DNA of 48,003 nt from positions 1 through 48,003 of the forward strand of contig WLMU01000006.1 of assembly GCA_009700115.1 (NCBI GenBank), read 5' to 3'. Both the position numbers and the translations under genes were made by a program. Source of the stretch: Actinomycetota bacterium (GTDB lineage Bacteria; Actinomycetota; Acidimicrobiia; Acidimicrobiales; Acidimicrobilacustridaceae). A model generated the notes under the pieces. It did not search any database, had not been told where the DNA came from, and saw only the letters and a list, made by a program, of their open reading frames with translations. Below, piece after piece: positions 31,622-39,521 of the stretch (within the stretch, counting starts at the first letter, position 1; every line of letters starts with the position of its first letter).

Positions 31622-31978
31622 ATGAGCACACCCATTGGTCCGTACACGCCCATTGTTCGAGCCGGAGACTTTCTTGTGATTTCCGGTCAACTCGGCTTGG
31701 TGAATGGCGAGATGATTGTGGGTGGTGTTGTCGAAGAGACAACCCAAGCCCTTCTGAACATGGCGGCACTTTTGGCCACGCATGAAGCATCGCTTTCCGA
31801 TGTGGTCAAGACCACGGTCTTCCTCCGCCATATGCGGGACTTCGACCTGATGAACGAGGCCTACGTGGCCGGGTTCGGCGATCATCGTCCCGCCCGAAGC
31901 GCCTTTGCTGTGGCCGAGCTCCCTCGCCTGGCCCTCGTTGAGATCGAAGCGTGGGCCTACTTGCCTGTCGCGAAGTAA
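31622..31978 (+). CDS. RidA/YjgF-family protein
   Basis: A 118-residue RidA-family protein. Family members deaminate reactive enamines and imines. Typical segments: 'PIGPYTPIVRAGDFLVISGQ', 'ETTQALLNMAALL' and 'RPARSAFAVAELPRLALVEIEAWA', the last holding the conserved 'PARS' Arg. ATG 31622 is chosen, 4 nt after the upstream stop; the listed longer ORF runs into the previous gene. Co-transcription with the dehydrogenase-like gene suggests clean-up of a reactive product, which is inference. Confidence 0.88.
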   Translation: MSTPIGPYTPIVRAGDFLVISGQLGLVNGEMIVGGVVEETTQALLNMAALLATHEASLSDVVKTTVFLRHMRDFDLMNEAYVAGFGDHRPARSAFAVAELPRLALVEIEAWAYLPVAK

Positions 31979-31988
31979 GGTTTCGCTC

Positions 31989-32156
31989 ATGTTTGGCGCC
32001 GTCATCATCATATTTGTGCTCGTGATTGCAATCCCTGTGGGGTTTCTCATGACCATGTCGATCGTGGCGGGTGTGTTGGGCTGGACCGTTGGCGATGAGG
32101 TCGATCAGACCTACGCCGGTACCGAGGACTACGTCCTCGCTTACCCCGAATCCTGA
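31989..32156 (+). CDS. Small single-helix membrane protein
   Basis: A 55-residue protein starting at ATG 31989, 10 nt after the RidA-like stop. One or two hydrophobic stretches ('AVIIIFVLVIAIPVGFLMTM') are followed by an acidic soluble tail 'DEVDQTYAGTEDYV'. No family is recognised. The compact spacing and typical codon use support a real gene, but no function can be assigned. Confidence 0.55.
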   Translation: MFGAVIIIFVLVIAIPVGFLMTMSIVAGVLGWTVGDEVDQTYAGTEDYVLAYPES

Positions 32157-32215
32157 AGCGATCGCTTCTGCGCCTTTGGCTCGAGATGACCTTTTCGCGT
32201 CCCTGAAACTTTTCG

Positions 32216-32245
32216 TCGACACGGACCGGCAGAGAGCGGTAGCGT
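32216..32245 (+). promoter_or_regulatory. Promoter of the cold-shock gene
   Basis: TCGACA and TAGCGT hexamers with an 18-nt spacer; the start of transcription would leave a 5' UTR of about 58 nt before cspA, consistent with the structured leaders typical of cold-shock genes. Confidence 0.5.
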
Positions 32246-32309
32246 GCCGATTCGTTAAGAAGGTGCTGGGAAGGTGTTCCGACCCCGCAGGACAGAAAGG
32301 GGTTCCGGA

Positions 32310-32510
32310 ATGGCTGCCGGTACCGTCAAGTGGTTCAACGCAGAAAAAGGCTTCGGCTTCATTTCACGTGAAGGAGGCCCAGACGTATTCGTGCATTACA
32401 GCGCGATCAGCGGCTCGGGTTACCGCTCACTCGAAGAAGGTCAAGCCGTCGAATTCGAGGTCACAAGTGGCCCGAAGGGCGATCAGGCACAGGACGTTCG
32501 TCCGGCCTGA
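32310..32510 (+). CDS. cspA: Cold-shock protein, CspA family
   Basis: A 66-residue single cold-shock domain that binds RNA and single-stranded DNA. RNP1 'KGFGFIS' and RNP2 'DVFVHYSAI' are intact, preceded by '[11 protein letters not shown]'. AAAGGGG lies 7 nt before the ATG. The gene has its own promoter and a strong terminator, so it is monocistronic. Confidence 0.96.
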   Translation: MAAGTVKWFNAEKGFGFISREGGPDVFVHYSAISGSGYRSLEEGQAVEFEVTSGPKGDQAQDVRPA

Positions 32511-32527
32511 GACCACATCAGTTTCGT

Positions 32528-32557
32528 AAATACGCCGCCCCTCGGGGCGGCGTATTT
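32528..32557. terminator. Bidirectional intrinsic terminator between cspA and glnR-like gene
   Basis: A perfect 14-bp inverted repeat AAATACGCCGCCCC / GGGGCGGCGTATTT with a 2-nt loop, followed by CGTTTT on the plus strand. It separates two convergent genes. Confidence 0.92.
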
Positions 32558-32596
32558 CGTTTTCACCTCAGTTGTTGGTGCGGTGCGTGAATGTAC

Positions 32597-33277
32597 TCAC
32601 GAACCCCAACGCGATTGCCCAAAGCGATAACCAACACTGCGCACCGTTTGAATGAGGTTGGCGTGGTGCTCACCGAGTTTGGCGCGCAACCGTCGAATAT
32701 GAACGTCGACTGTTCGGGCGCCGCCGTAGTACTCATAGCCCCACACTCGACTCAGCAACGTTTCACGAGTGAAGACCTTGCCTGGGTTAGAGGAAAGAAA
32801 CTTGAGTAGCTCGTATTCCATGTAGGTGAGATCGAGCGGTGCGCCACCGATGGCTGCCTGATAGGTCTCGAGGTTAAGAACAAGTTCGCCGTATTCGACA
32901 AGTTCGGGACGCATGCCAGCGCCGGTATTCCAGTACAGGTGCTTGAGTCGTGCTTCGAGTTCGCGTGGATGGAACGGCGCAAGACAAAAGTCATCGTATA
33001 AGTCATCACGCAACTCAAGATCGCCGAGTTGGGTTCCGTTGACGAGCAACAAAAGTGGTTCGAGCGGCACATCTCGCTTGCGCAATGCCCGACATAAAAG
33101 GAACGCGCGCTCGGGGTCGAGGTACGCACAAATGATTGCGCCGCCCCAACCGTCCTCCGGTTCGATGCGCGATGCGGCGAGCTCGTCGCTTGCTGCCTTC
33201 CATGGATAACCAGACAAGTCGAGTGCCTGGGCCAGTTCCGGGGGCGGAGGATCAGGAAAGATCAGGATCGGTTCCAT
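32597..33277 (-). CDS. GlnR-like orphan OmpR-family regulator
   Basis: A 226-residue protein with a degenerate receiver domain and a C-terminal winged helix ('LTYMEYELLKFLSSNPGKVFTRE', 'VWGYEYYGGARTVDVHIRRLRAKLG', 'VRSVGYRFG'). The DNA-binding half closely resembles actinobacterial GlnR, the nitrogen regulator. In the receiver the position of the phospho-accepting Asp aligns with Cys ('AIICAYLDPE'), and other acidic-pocket residues are unclear, so control by phosphorylation is unlikely. ATG 33277 lies 5 nt after glnA2, in the same operon; no sensor kinase is nearby. The link to glutamine synthetases supports nitrogen control, but PhoP/RegX3-like roles cannot be excluded. Confidence 0.82.
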   Translation of the reverse strand: MEPILIFPDPPPPELAQALDLSGYPWKAASDELAASRIEPEDGWGGAIICAYLDPERAFLLCRALRKRDVPLEPLLLLVNGTQLGDLELRDDLYDDFCLAPFHPRELEARLKHLYWNTGAGMRPELVEYGELVLNLETYQAAIGGAPLDLTYMEYELLKFLSSNPGKVFTRETLLSRVWGYEYYGGARTVDVHIRRLRAKLGEHHANLIQTVRSVGYRFGQSRWGS

Positions 33278-33282
33278 CGTCG

Positions 33283-34617
33283 TTACCAAGCCGGGAGGTA
33301 CCGATCGAGTTCGAACTGGGTGACCTGGGCCTTGTAATCGGTCCATTCCGCACGCTTATTGCGCAGGAACCATTCGAAGATGTGTTCGCCGAGTGCCTCG
33401 GCAACGAGTTCGGAATTTTCCATTACATCAAGTGATTCCGACAGCGATTGCGGAAGCGGTCGAATGCCTTCGGCGGCGCGTTGTTCGGGAGTGAACTCAA
33501 ACACGTTGGCGGCAGCCTCGGGTGGCAGTTCGTACCCGCCTTCGATGCCCTTGAGGCCAGCAGCAAGCATGACCGAGTAGGCAAGGTACGGGTTACATGC
33601 TGGATCGGGGGCACGGTATTCGATACGTGTCGATGACTGCTTGCCGCGCTTGGTGACCGGAACGCGCACGAGCGCAGACTGATTGTTGCGAGCCCACGTG
33701 ATGTACACGGGCGCTTCGTAACCTGAGACCAATCGCTTGTAGGAGTTCACGAGCTGGTTTGTGACTGCAGTGATTTCTGGTGCGTGGTGCAACAAGCCGG
33801 CAATGAAACCGCGTGCAACCTTTGACAAACCAAAGGGATCGCCGGGCTCGTGGAAAGCGTTCTCGTCGCCTTCGAACAAGGACATATGCGTGTGCATACC
33901 CGAGCCCTGCACGCCGGCAAGCGGCTTTGGCATGAATGACGCAAACACACCTTGTTCCATCGCGATCTCTTTCACGATGAGACGGAAGGTCATGATGTTG
34001 TCGGCCATCGTGAGTGCGTCGGTGTAACGCAGATCGATTTCGTGCTGACTCGGCGCGTCTTCGTGAAATGAGTACTCAACAGGAATACCCATGGCTTCAA
34101 GAACGAGCAATGTGCGTGTGCGCAGGTCGCTCGCAACATCGGCAGTGGTGAGATCGAAGTATGAACCGGAGTCGAGCGGAACGAGCGGCTTCGATGGGTC
34201 GCCTTCGGCGAAATAGAAGAATTCCATTTCGGGGGCGGTCATGAATGAGAAGCCGCGGTCGTGGGCCTTGTCGAGATTTCGCTTCAGTACCTGACGAGGG
34301 TCTCCCTCGAATGGGGTGTCGTCGTGGTTGAGGATGTCGCAGAACATGCGGCCAGAGATTTCTGAACCCTTGCCCCACGGAAGGATCTCGAACGTGTTGG
34401 GGTCGGGCTTGGCCAACACGTCTGATTCTTGAACACGACTGAATCCATCGATGACCGACCCGTCGAAGTGAAGACCCTCTTCGAAGGCGTTCTCAAGCTC
34501 GGCCGGCGAGATCGCCACTGACTTGAGTTGGCCGAGCACATCGGTAAACCACAGGCGGATGAGGCGAACCCCACGCTCTTCGACGGTCCTGAGTACGTAA
34601 TCCTGCTGACTTCCCAT
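33283..34617 (-). CDS. glnA2: Glutamine synthetase type I, GlnA2-like
   Basis: A 444-residue GSI-family ligase. Motifs include '[13 protein letters not shown]', '[10 protein letters not shown]', '[13 protein letters not shown]' and '[16 protein letters not shown]'. The loop that carries the adenylylated Tyr in GSI-beta enzymes reads '[14 protein letters not shown]' here and has no Tyr, so it should escape GlnE control, as in actinobacterial GlnA2 (GSI-alpha). Whether it makes glutamine or a gamma-glutamyl compound cannot be read from sequence. It is divergent from glnA and coupled to the GlnR-like gene. Confidence 0.92.
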   Translation of the reverse strand: MGSQQDYVLRTVEERGVRLIRLWFTDVLGQLKSVAISPAELENAFEEGLHFDGSVIDGFSRVQESDVLAKPDPNTFEILPWGKGSEISGRMFCDILNHDDTPFEGDPRQVLKRNLDKAHDRGFSFMTAPEMEFFYFAEGDPSKPLVPLDSGSYFDLTTADVASDLRTRTLLVLEAMGIPVEYSFHEDAPSQHEIDLRYTDALTMADNIMTFRLIVKEIAMEQGVFASFMPKPLAGVQGSGMHTHMSLFEGDENAFHEPGDPFGLSKVARGFIAGLLHHAPEITAVTNQLVNSYKRLVSGYEAPVYITWARNNQSALVRVPVTKRGKQSSTRIEYRAPDPACNPYLAYSVMLAAGLKGIEGGYELPPEAAANVFEFTPEQRAAEGIRPLPQSLSESLDVMENSELVAEALGEHIFEWFLRNKRAEWTDYKAQVTQFELDRYLPAW

Positions 34618-34678
34618 GGGCTAAGTGTCCCACGTCGGGCCCTCTGGCCCCAAGGCCGTTCCCGGACCCTGGGCCCGA

Positions 34679-34717
34679 GTTCACGTTCCGTTCACAATTG
34701 GGCAACAGTGGGGAAAA
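34679..34717. promoter_or_regulatory. 11-bp periodic hexamer array between glnA2 and glnA (candidate GlnR box)
   Basis: GTTCAC occurs at 34679 and exactly 11 bp later at 34690, followed at the same 11-bp step by GGCAAC (34701) and GGAAAA (34712). Known GlnR sites are 5-mers repeated every 11 bp (gTnAC-n6-GaAAC), which this spacing matches. Placement in the divergent 215-nt glnA2-glnA gap fits. A TAGTGT box (34772-34777) is the likely glnA -10 element downstream. Confidence 0.45.
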
Positions 34718-34832
34718 CAGCGGCTGGCACGCTCATCAGGTCACCCCTCGGAACCACTGCGGCGCCGGGGGTAGTGTCCCCAACGATCAGCGTTCTGGAA
34801 CCGACCAGATCGCACCCCCAACAGGAGGAACC

Positions 34833-36257
34833 GTGCAGGAACGCACTCCCGAAGAAGTACTGAAGCTGGTGAAGGACGAAGGATGCGAGTTCGTCGACCT
34901 CCGCTTCTCGGACCTGCCCGGCATCATGCAGCACGTGACCATTCCGGCTCACGTTCTGAGTGAGGACCACTTCACCGAGGGCCACGGTTTCGATGGCTCA
35001 TCGGTTCGTGGTTTCCAGGAGATCCAAGAATCGGACATGGTGCTCATCACCGATCCGAACACCGTGTACATGGATCCGTTCATGAAGCACAAGACCGCCG
35101 TCATCCACTGTTACGTGGCCGACCCGGTAACGCACGAGAGCTACTCACGCGATCCGCGTTATGTCGCAACCAAAGCCGAGGCCTACCTCAAGACCACTGG
35201 TATTGCCGACACAGCATTCTTTGGTCCCGAAGCCGAGTTCTTCGTGTTCGACGATGTTCGTTTCGACACGCAGCCCAATGGCTCGTTCTACATGGTCGAT
35301 TCCATTGAAGGTGAATGGAACTCCGGCTCCGACGAAGGACCGAACCTCGGTTACAAGCCGCGCACCAAGCAGGGCTACTTCCCCGTGCCGCCGATGGATC
35401 ACTACCAAGATCTCCGCGGCGACATGACCCTCGCCCTTCATGGCGTTGGCATCGAAACCGAACTTCATCACCACGAGGTTGCCTCTGGTGGTCAGGGCGA
35501 AATCGGCATCAAGTTCAACACCTTGTTGAAGATGGCTGATCAGCTCATGACCTTCAAGTACGTCTTGAAGAACGTTGCATGGCAGGCCGGCAAGTCACTC
35601 ACCTTTATGCCGAAGCCGATTTTCCAAGACAACGGATCAGGCATGCACACGCATCAGTCGCTTTGGAGCGATGGCAAGCCGTTGTTCTACGACGAAGCTG
35701 GCTACGCCGGACTTTCCGACATGGCTCGCTGGTATATCGGTGGACTTCTCGCCCACGCCGGCGCGGTCATCGCCTTCACCAACCCCACCACCAACTCGTT
35801 CAAGCGTTTGGTGCCGGGTTACGAAGCTCCGGTGAACCTCGTTTACAGCCAGCGCAACCGTTCAGCGTCGATTCGTATCCCGCTCGCTTCACCAAGTCCG
35901 AAGGCCAAGCGCATCGAGTTCCGTTGCCCCGACTCCACCAGCAACCCGTACCTCGCCTTCTCGGCGATGATGCTTGCTGGCCTCGACGGCATTCAGAACC
36001 GTATTGAACCTCCGGCTCCCGTCGACAAGGACCTCTACGACCTTCCGGCATCAGAATTGGCCAAGGTTCCCCAGGTTCCCGCGACGCTCGAAGCGGCACT
36101 CGATGCACTCGAAGCCGACAACGCGTTCCTTAAGGCCGGCGGTGTCTTCACCGACGACCTCATCGACACGTGGGTCGAGTACAAGCGTAAGAACGAGGTG
36201 GATGCGATCCGTTTGCGTCCGCATCCCTACGAGTTCTCGATGTACTACGACATCTGA
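34833..36257 (+). CDS. glnA: Glutamine synthetase type I (main, adenylylatable)
   Basis: Makes glutamine from glutamate and ammonia; forms dodecamers. The 474-residue GSI-beta protein shows '[17 protein letters not shown]', '[13 protein letters not shown]', '[12 protein letters not shown]' and '[16 protein letters not shown]'. Tyr402 in '[10 protein letters not shown]' is the expected adenylylation site for GlnE, encoded 3 kb downstream. GTG 34833 with AGGAGGA is chosen; the listed ORF begins upstream in the regulatory gap. A hairpin follows the gene. Confidence 0.97.
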   Translation: MQERTPEEVLKLVKDEGCEFVDLRFSDLPGIMQHVTIPAHVLSEDHFTEGHGFDGSSVRGFQEIQESDMVLITDPNTVYMDPFMKHKTAVIHCYVADPVTHESYSRDPRYVATKAEAYLKTTGIADTAFFGPEAEFFVFDDVRFDTQPNGSFYMVDSIEGEWNSGSDEGPNLGYKPRTKQGYFPVPPMDHYQDLRGDMTLALHGVGIETELHHHEVASGGQGEIGIKFNTLLKMADQLMTFKYVLKNVAWQAGKSLTFMPKPIFQDNGSGMHTHQSLWSDGKPLFYDEAGYAGLSDMARWYIGGLLAHAGAVIAFTNPTTNSFKRLVPGYEAPVNLVYSQRNRSASIRIPLASPSPKAKRIEFRCPDSTSNPYLAFSAMMLAGLDGIQNRIEPPAPVDKDLYDLPASELAKVPQVPATLEAALDALEADNAFLKAGGVFTDDLIDTWVEYKRKNEVDAIRLRPHPYEFSMYYDI

Positions 36258-36284
36258 GCCAAAGTTTCACTGCATGAATCGAAT

Positions 36285-36311
36285 GAGGACCGGTCCACTG
36301 GGCCGGTCCTC
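36285..36311 (+). terminator. Terminator-like hairpin after glnA
   Basis: GAGGACCGG / CCGGTCCTC, a perfect 9-bp stem with a 9-nt loop, 28 nt after the glnA stop. Only TTC follows, so the U-run is weak. Confidence 0.6.
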
Positions 36312-36344
36312 TTCGCGTGCGTTCACTCGGTACGGTGGTGAGTG

Positions 36345-37361
36345 ATGTCCACACGTTCCGATCGGCGGATCGGCCCATTCCTCGTCGTTTGCCTCGTTGC
36401 CCTTGTTGTTTTTGTCGCGGGTTGTGAGAAGTCTTCGACTACTTCCCAATCGCGTTCGGGAAGCCCTGTGGCATCAGGTCAGAGTTCTGATACGACGGGT
36501 TCGAGTACAACAACCACAGCGGCTCTGGTGCCAGTTCCTGTTGCTCCGACAACCGGAGCACCAACCTCTCAATCCACGCGTGATCGGCTGTCGGTTCTTG
36601 CGGTTGATGATCGGCAAATACCGCAAGGCACCTACCACCGTGAAGAGTGGCCGCACTGGGCCGATATCGATGGCAACGGTTGTGATGCTCGTCAGGATGC
36701 TCTCATCGCGTGGTCAATCGTGACCCCAACGGTGAATCGTTCGGGGACCTGCAAAGTCGTCATTGGGTCGTGGGTATCGCCATATGACTCGGTTGCATCA
36801 AACAACCCAAGTGATTTTGATGTCGATCATCTTGTGCCGTTAGAGAACGCATTTCGGTCCGGCGGTTGGGCATGGAGCACAGAGCGTCGTCGCGCGTATG
36901 CAAATAATCCGGCGGTGTTAGTTGTGGCATCAGCATCATCGAATCGTTCGAAAGGTGCCGATCCGCCCGATCAGTGGCGACCAGCCAATCGCGATTCGTG
37001 GTGTGCCTACGCCGACGGTTGGGTGAAAGTAAAAAGTTCGTGGGGACTTAGCGTGACGACTTCAGAACGCGATGCTCTCGGTCAGATGCTTGACACCTGT
37101 GGAACTGCCGGACCGGTCTGGCCGTTAGGCGGCACGGCGTTCACGGCACCGACAGGCGCAGCTCCCTCAGGGTCCGCTTCTGGCGGTGCTGCGGCCACCC
37201 CTGCAGTTCCTCCTGCCCCAAGCGCACCTGCGGCGGGAGCTGACGTCTACTACGCGAATTGCACAGCAGCGCGTGCCGCTGGTGCTGCGCCGATACATGT
37301 CGGCCAGCCTGGTTATCGAACTGCGCTTGATGGAGATAAAGATGGCGTTGCATGTGAATGA
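36345..37361 (+). CDS. Secreted lipoprotein with HNH nuclease (DUF1524/GmrSD-type) and excalibur domains
   Basis: Residues 1-27 form a lipoprotein signal with lipobox 'VAGC', followed by a Ser/Thr-rich linker of about 55 residues. The central domain has 'DGNGCDARQDAL' and 'DFDVDHLVPLENAFRSGGW', then 'ANNPAVLVVASASSNRSKGADPPDQW', the HNH pattern (D-H ... N ... N-x-x-K) of DUF1524 proteins. After a Pro/Ala linker the last 37 residues form an excalibur calcium-binding motif ending 'DGDKDGVACE'. It is probably a cell-surface DNase for nutrient or DNA scavenging; that role is inferred. ATG 36345 follows a TACGGT box by 8 nt (leaderless); the listed start is GTG 36342. Confidence 0.85.
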   Translation: MSTRSDRRIGPFLVVCLVALVVFVAGCEKSSTTSQSRSGSPVASGQSSDTTGSSTTTTAALVPVPVAPTTGAPTSQSTRDRLSVLAVDDRQIPQGTYHREEWPHWADIDGNGCDARQDALIAWSIVTPTVNRSGTCKVVIGSWVSPYDSVASNNPSDFDVDHLVPLENAFRSGGWAWSTERRRAYANNPAVLVVASASSNRSKGADPPDQWRPANRDSWCAYADGWVKVKSSWGLSVTTSERDALGQMLDTCGTAGPVWPLGGTAFTAPTGAAPSGSASGGAAATPAVPPAPSAPAAGADVYYANCTAARAAGAAPIHVGQPGYRTALDGDKDGVACE

Positions 37362-37404
37362 TGTTCGACCCGCGTTGGCCAGACATCGTCACTAGGGTGC
37401 GCGC

Positions 37405-38049
37405 ATGAAGCAACTTGATCTGAGCGCCGACGCATTGCTCACTACAACACGTGCGGTGCGTAAACGGCTTGACCTTGAACGACCCATCGATCGAACTGTT
37501 GTTGAAGAATGTTTGCGTGTCGCGTTGCAGGCACCCAATGGATCGAATCGTCAGACTTGGACTTGGGTTGTGGTTGACGATGCATCGACGCGTGCAGCGA
37601 TGGCCGATATTTGGCGAGGTGGGGCCGCGGATCTTGGCGCTGCAGCCGCGAGTGCTGCGACACCAGCTCGGCCGCCGGGAGAACGTCAACCCGAGATTAT
37701 GGAATCAGTTTCGTGGCTCAATCAGCATCTCCACGAAGTGCCTGTGCTCGTTGTCGCCACTGTCAATGGTCGGCCTGAAGGTGCTTCGATGTTCACGCAA
37801 GCAACCATGTGGGGATCAGTGCTGCCGGCAGTGTGGAGTTTTATGTTGGCATTGCGCAGTCGCGCGTTAGGGAGTTGTTGGACAACCGTGCACCTTGAGC
37901 GCGAACGGGAGATGGCCGAGTTGTTGGGGATTCCATTTGCCGATGTCACGCAAGCAGGGATGTTCCCGGTTGCTTACACGATTGGTACCGACTTCAAACC
38001 AGGCGCCCGTGAAGCATCGGCCGACACGATTCGTTGGAATCGCTGGTAG
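37405..38049 (+). CDS. Nitroreductase-family flavoprotein
   Basis: A 214-residue FMN-binding protein. 'TTRAVRKRLD' at the N-terminus (the usual SRRSxRxF region), 'ALQAPNGSNRQTWTWVVVDD' and 'ATMWGSVLPAVWSFMLALRSRALGSC' in part, plus 'LLGIPFADVTQAGMFPVAY' match the family. Substrate unknown; actinobacterial relatives include F420- and FMN-using types. A TAGGGT box ends 6 nt before the ATG with no ribosome site, so the mRNA is probably leaderless. It is convergent with the amidohydrolase and touches it with no gap. Confidence 0.85.
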   Translation: MKQLDLSADALLTTTRAVRKRLDLERPIDRTVVEECLRVALQAPNGSNRQTWTWVVVDDASTRAAMADIWRGGAADLGAAAASAATPARPPGERQPEIMESVSWLNQHLHEVPVLVVATVNGRPEGASMFTQATMWGSVLPAVWSFMLALRSRALGSCWTTVHLEREREMAELLGIPFADVTQAGMFPVAYTIGTDFKPGAREASADTIRWNRW

Positions 38050-39474
38050 TTACGCCTCGTCGGCAAGTAGTTGACGCACCTGGGTTTCCACTGCAGTTCC
38101 GTCGAAGAAGTGCGGGTTCGTCCCGGTGAAAAGACGGGCAACATTGCCGAACATGAAATCGCTGAACTGATCGCGGGTGACGAGATCGTCTTCAATTAAC
38201 TCCCACGCTTCCGGAAGTACGCCGGTAAAGTCGGGGACATCCCAGTGGCCGATGTCGGATGCGAACATTGCTCGCAGTCGTGAACCGTCAGGATTGATGG
38301 CGTCGTTAAAGGCGAGAGCATTCATGGGGTCGTCGGCCTCGCAACCAAAGAAGCACTGATCAGTGAAGATTTTTATGATGTCGGCCTTCGACGTGATGCC
38401 ACTCTTTTCCCACTCGTCGATGGTGTTCGGTTCTTCATTGGAGTCGGAAAGAAAAGAGAGAGTCTCATCAAGGCGATCGACGCGGTCGGTGAAGAGAGCG
38501 TCGCCGTGTTCTGCAATGAGCGATTCGAGCAATGCCCGGTCGAGATGAGCGGGGTTGTAGTGCTCGATGTCCTCTCGATTGCGCTTTTCGAAGTGCCCGC
38601 AGATATCAGAAAGAAGATTGCAACCCCAAGCAACGCCACCTTCGAGGAAGGCAAAGCGCAGTTCGGGGAATCGTGACATGACTCCTCCGAAGAAAAGCGA
38701 GCGCAGGACAGCCTCGGTGCCCGCAGCGAAGTTTCCGATGTGATTGGCCACGTAGTTGGTGGGCGAGACGCGACTTCCGAAACCGATACCGGTTGAGTGG
38801 AATGTGGGCGAAACATTGAGTTCTGCGCACTTCTTCCACAGGGGGTCGTAGTCGTACATGCTGTCGAGCCCCAAACCATCGACCCACCGAGCGGCGCGGT
38901 CGCCCTCGTGCCCTGGAGCATTCCGAAGCACAAGTCCCCCAAAAAGAAATCCGCGAAGGCCGAGTTCTTTGGTTGCATATTCGAGTTCGGCAATCGCTTC
39001 ATCGGGGTCATAGGTGGGGATGACGCCGACGGGGAGAAGCCGGTCGGCGTACTTCTCGTAAGCCTCGGCGTAATAACGATTGCATGCGCGAGCAAGTGCA
39101 CGACGTAGTTCAGGGTTGTCAGTGGCCATCACGGTGAGACCAACGGTGGGGTAGAGCACCGCAACATCGATACCGATTTCATCGAGTCGGTTGTACAGAA
39201 GGCGTGGAAGCATTGCGGTTGCGCGGTCGAGGGTGTTGCGTGTTGGCACGGCCCACCAACCTGTTCGGCTCATGCCATTTGCTCGACGCTGATCATTGGT
39301 GAGTCCGCGTCGGGCAGTCGCCCCAGCGGTGCTCATCGCCTGAAACGTGTCGGCGAGCGCCGTTCCCGCGTCGGCCGCGATCAGATCGCGAATAGCGGGG
39401 ATGAATTCGATGATGTGTCCGTCAGCATCGATGACGGGATGATTGAGTTCGGAACGAATTGCGGCTGCGTCCAT
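38050..39474 (-). CDS. Amidohydrolase 2 family metal-dependent hydrolase
   Basis: A 474-residue TIM-barrel protein of the amidohydrolase 2 (ACMSD-related) family. The metal motif is 'VIDADGHIIE' (D-x-H), with 'SPTFHSTG' supplying a later His and 'MFASDIGHWDVPDF' the late Asp and His. The family hydrolyses or decarboxylates ring acids; many actinobacterial members of this length are uncharacterised. ATG 39474 with AGGGGG upstream is preferred to the listed start 17 codons earlier. It lies 47 nt after glnE on the same strand and may be read through from it. Confidence 0.82.
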   Translation of the reverse strand: MDAAAIRSELNHPVIDADGHIIEFIPAIRDLIAADAGTALADTFQAMSTAGATARRGLTNDQRRANGMSRTGWWAVPTRNTLDRATAMLPRLLYNRLDEIGIDVAVLYPTVGLTVMATDNPELRRALARACNRYYAEAYEKYADRLLPVGVIPTYDPDEAIAELEYATKELGLRGFLFGGLVLRNAPGHEGDRAARWVDGLGLDSMYDYDPLWKKCAELNVSPTFHSTGIGFGSRVSPTNYVANHIGNFAAGTEAVLRSLFFGGVMSRFPELRFAFLEGGVAWGCNLLSDICGHFEKRNREDIEHYNPAHLDRALLESLIAEHGDALFTDRVDRLDETLSFLSDSNEEPNTIDEWEKSGITSKADIIKIFTDQCFFGCEADDPMNALAFNDAINPDGSRLRAMFASDIGHWDVPDFTGVLPEAWELIEDDLVTRDQFSDFMFGNVARLFTGTNPHFFDGTAVETQVRQLLADEA

Positions 39475-39521
39475 AGTGGCCCCCTGAATTGTCAGGCCAT
39501 CATGCCTCAAACTGATCCGGT

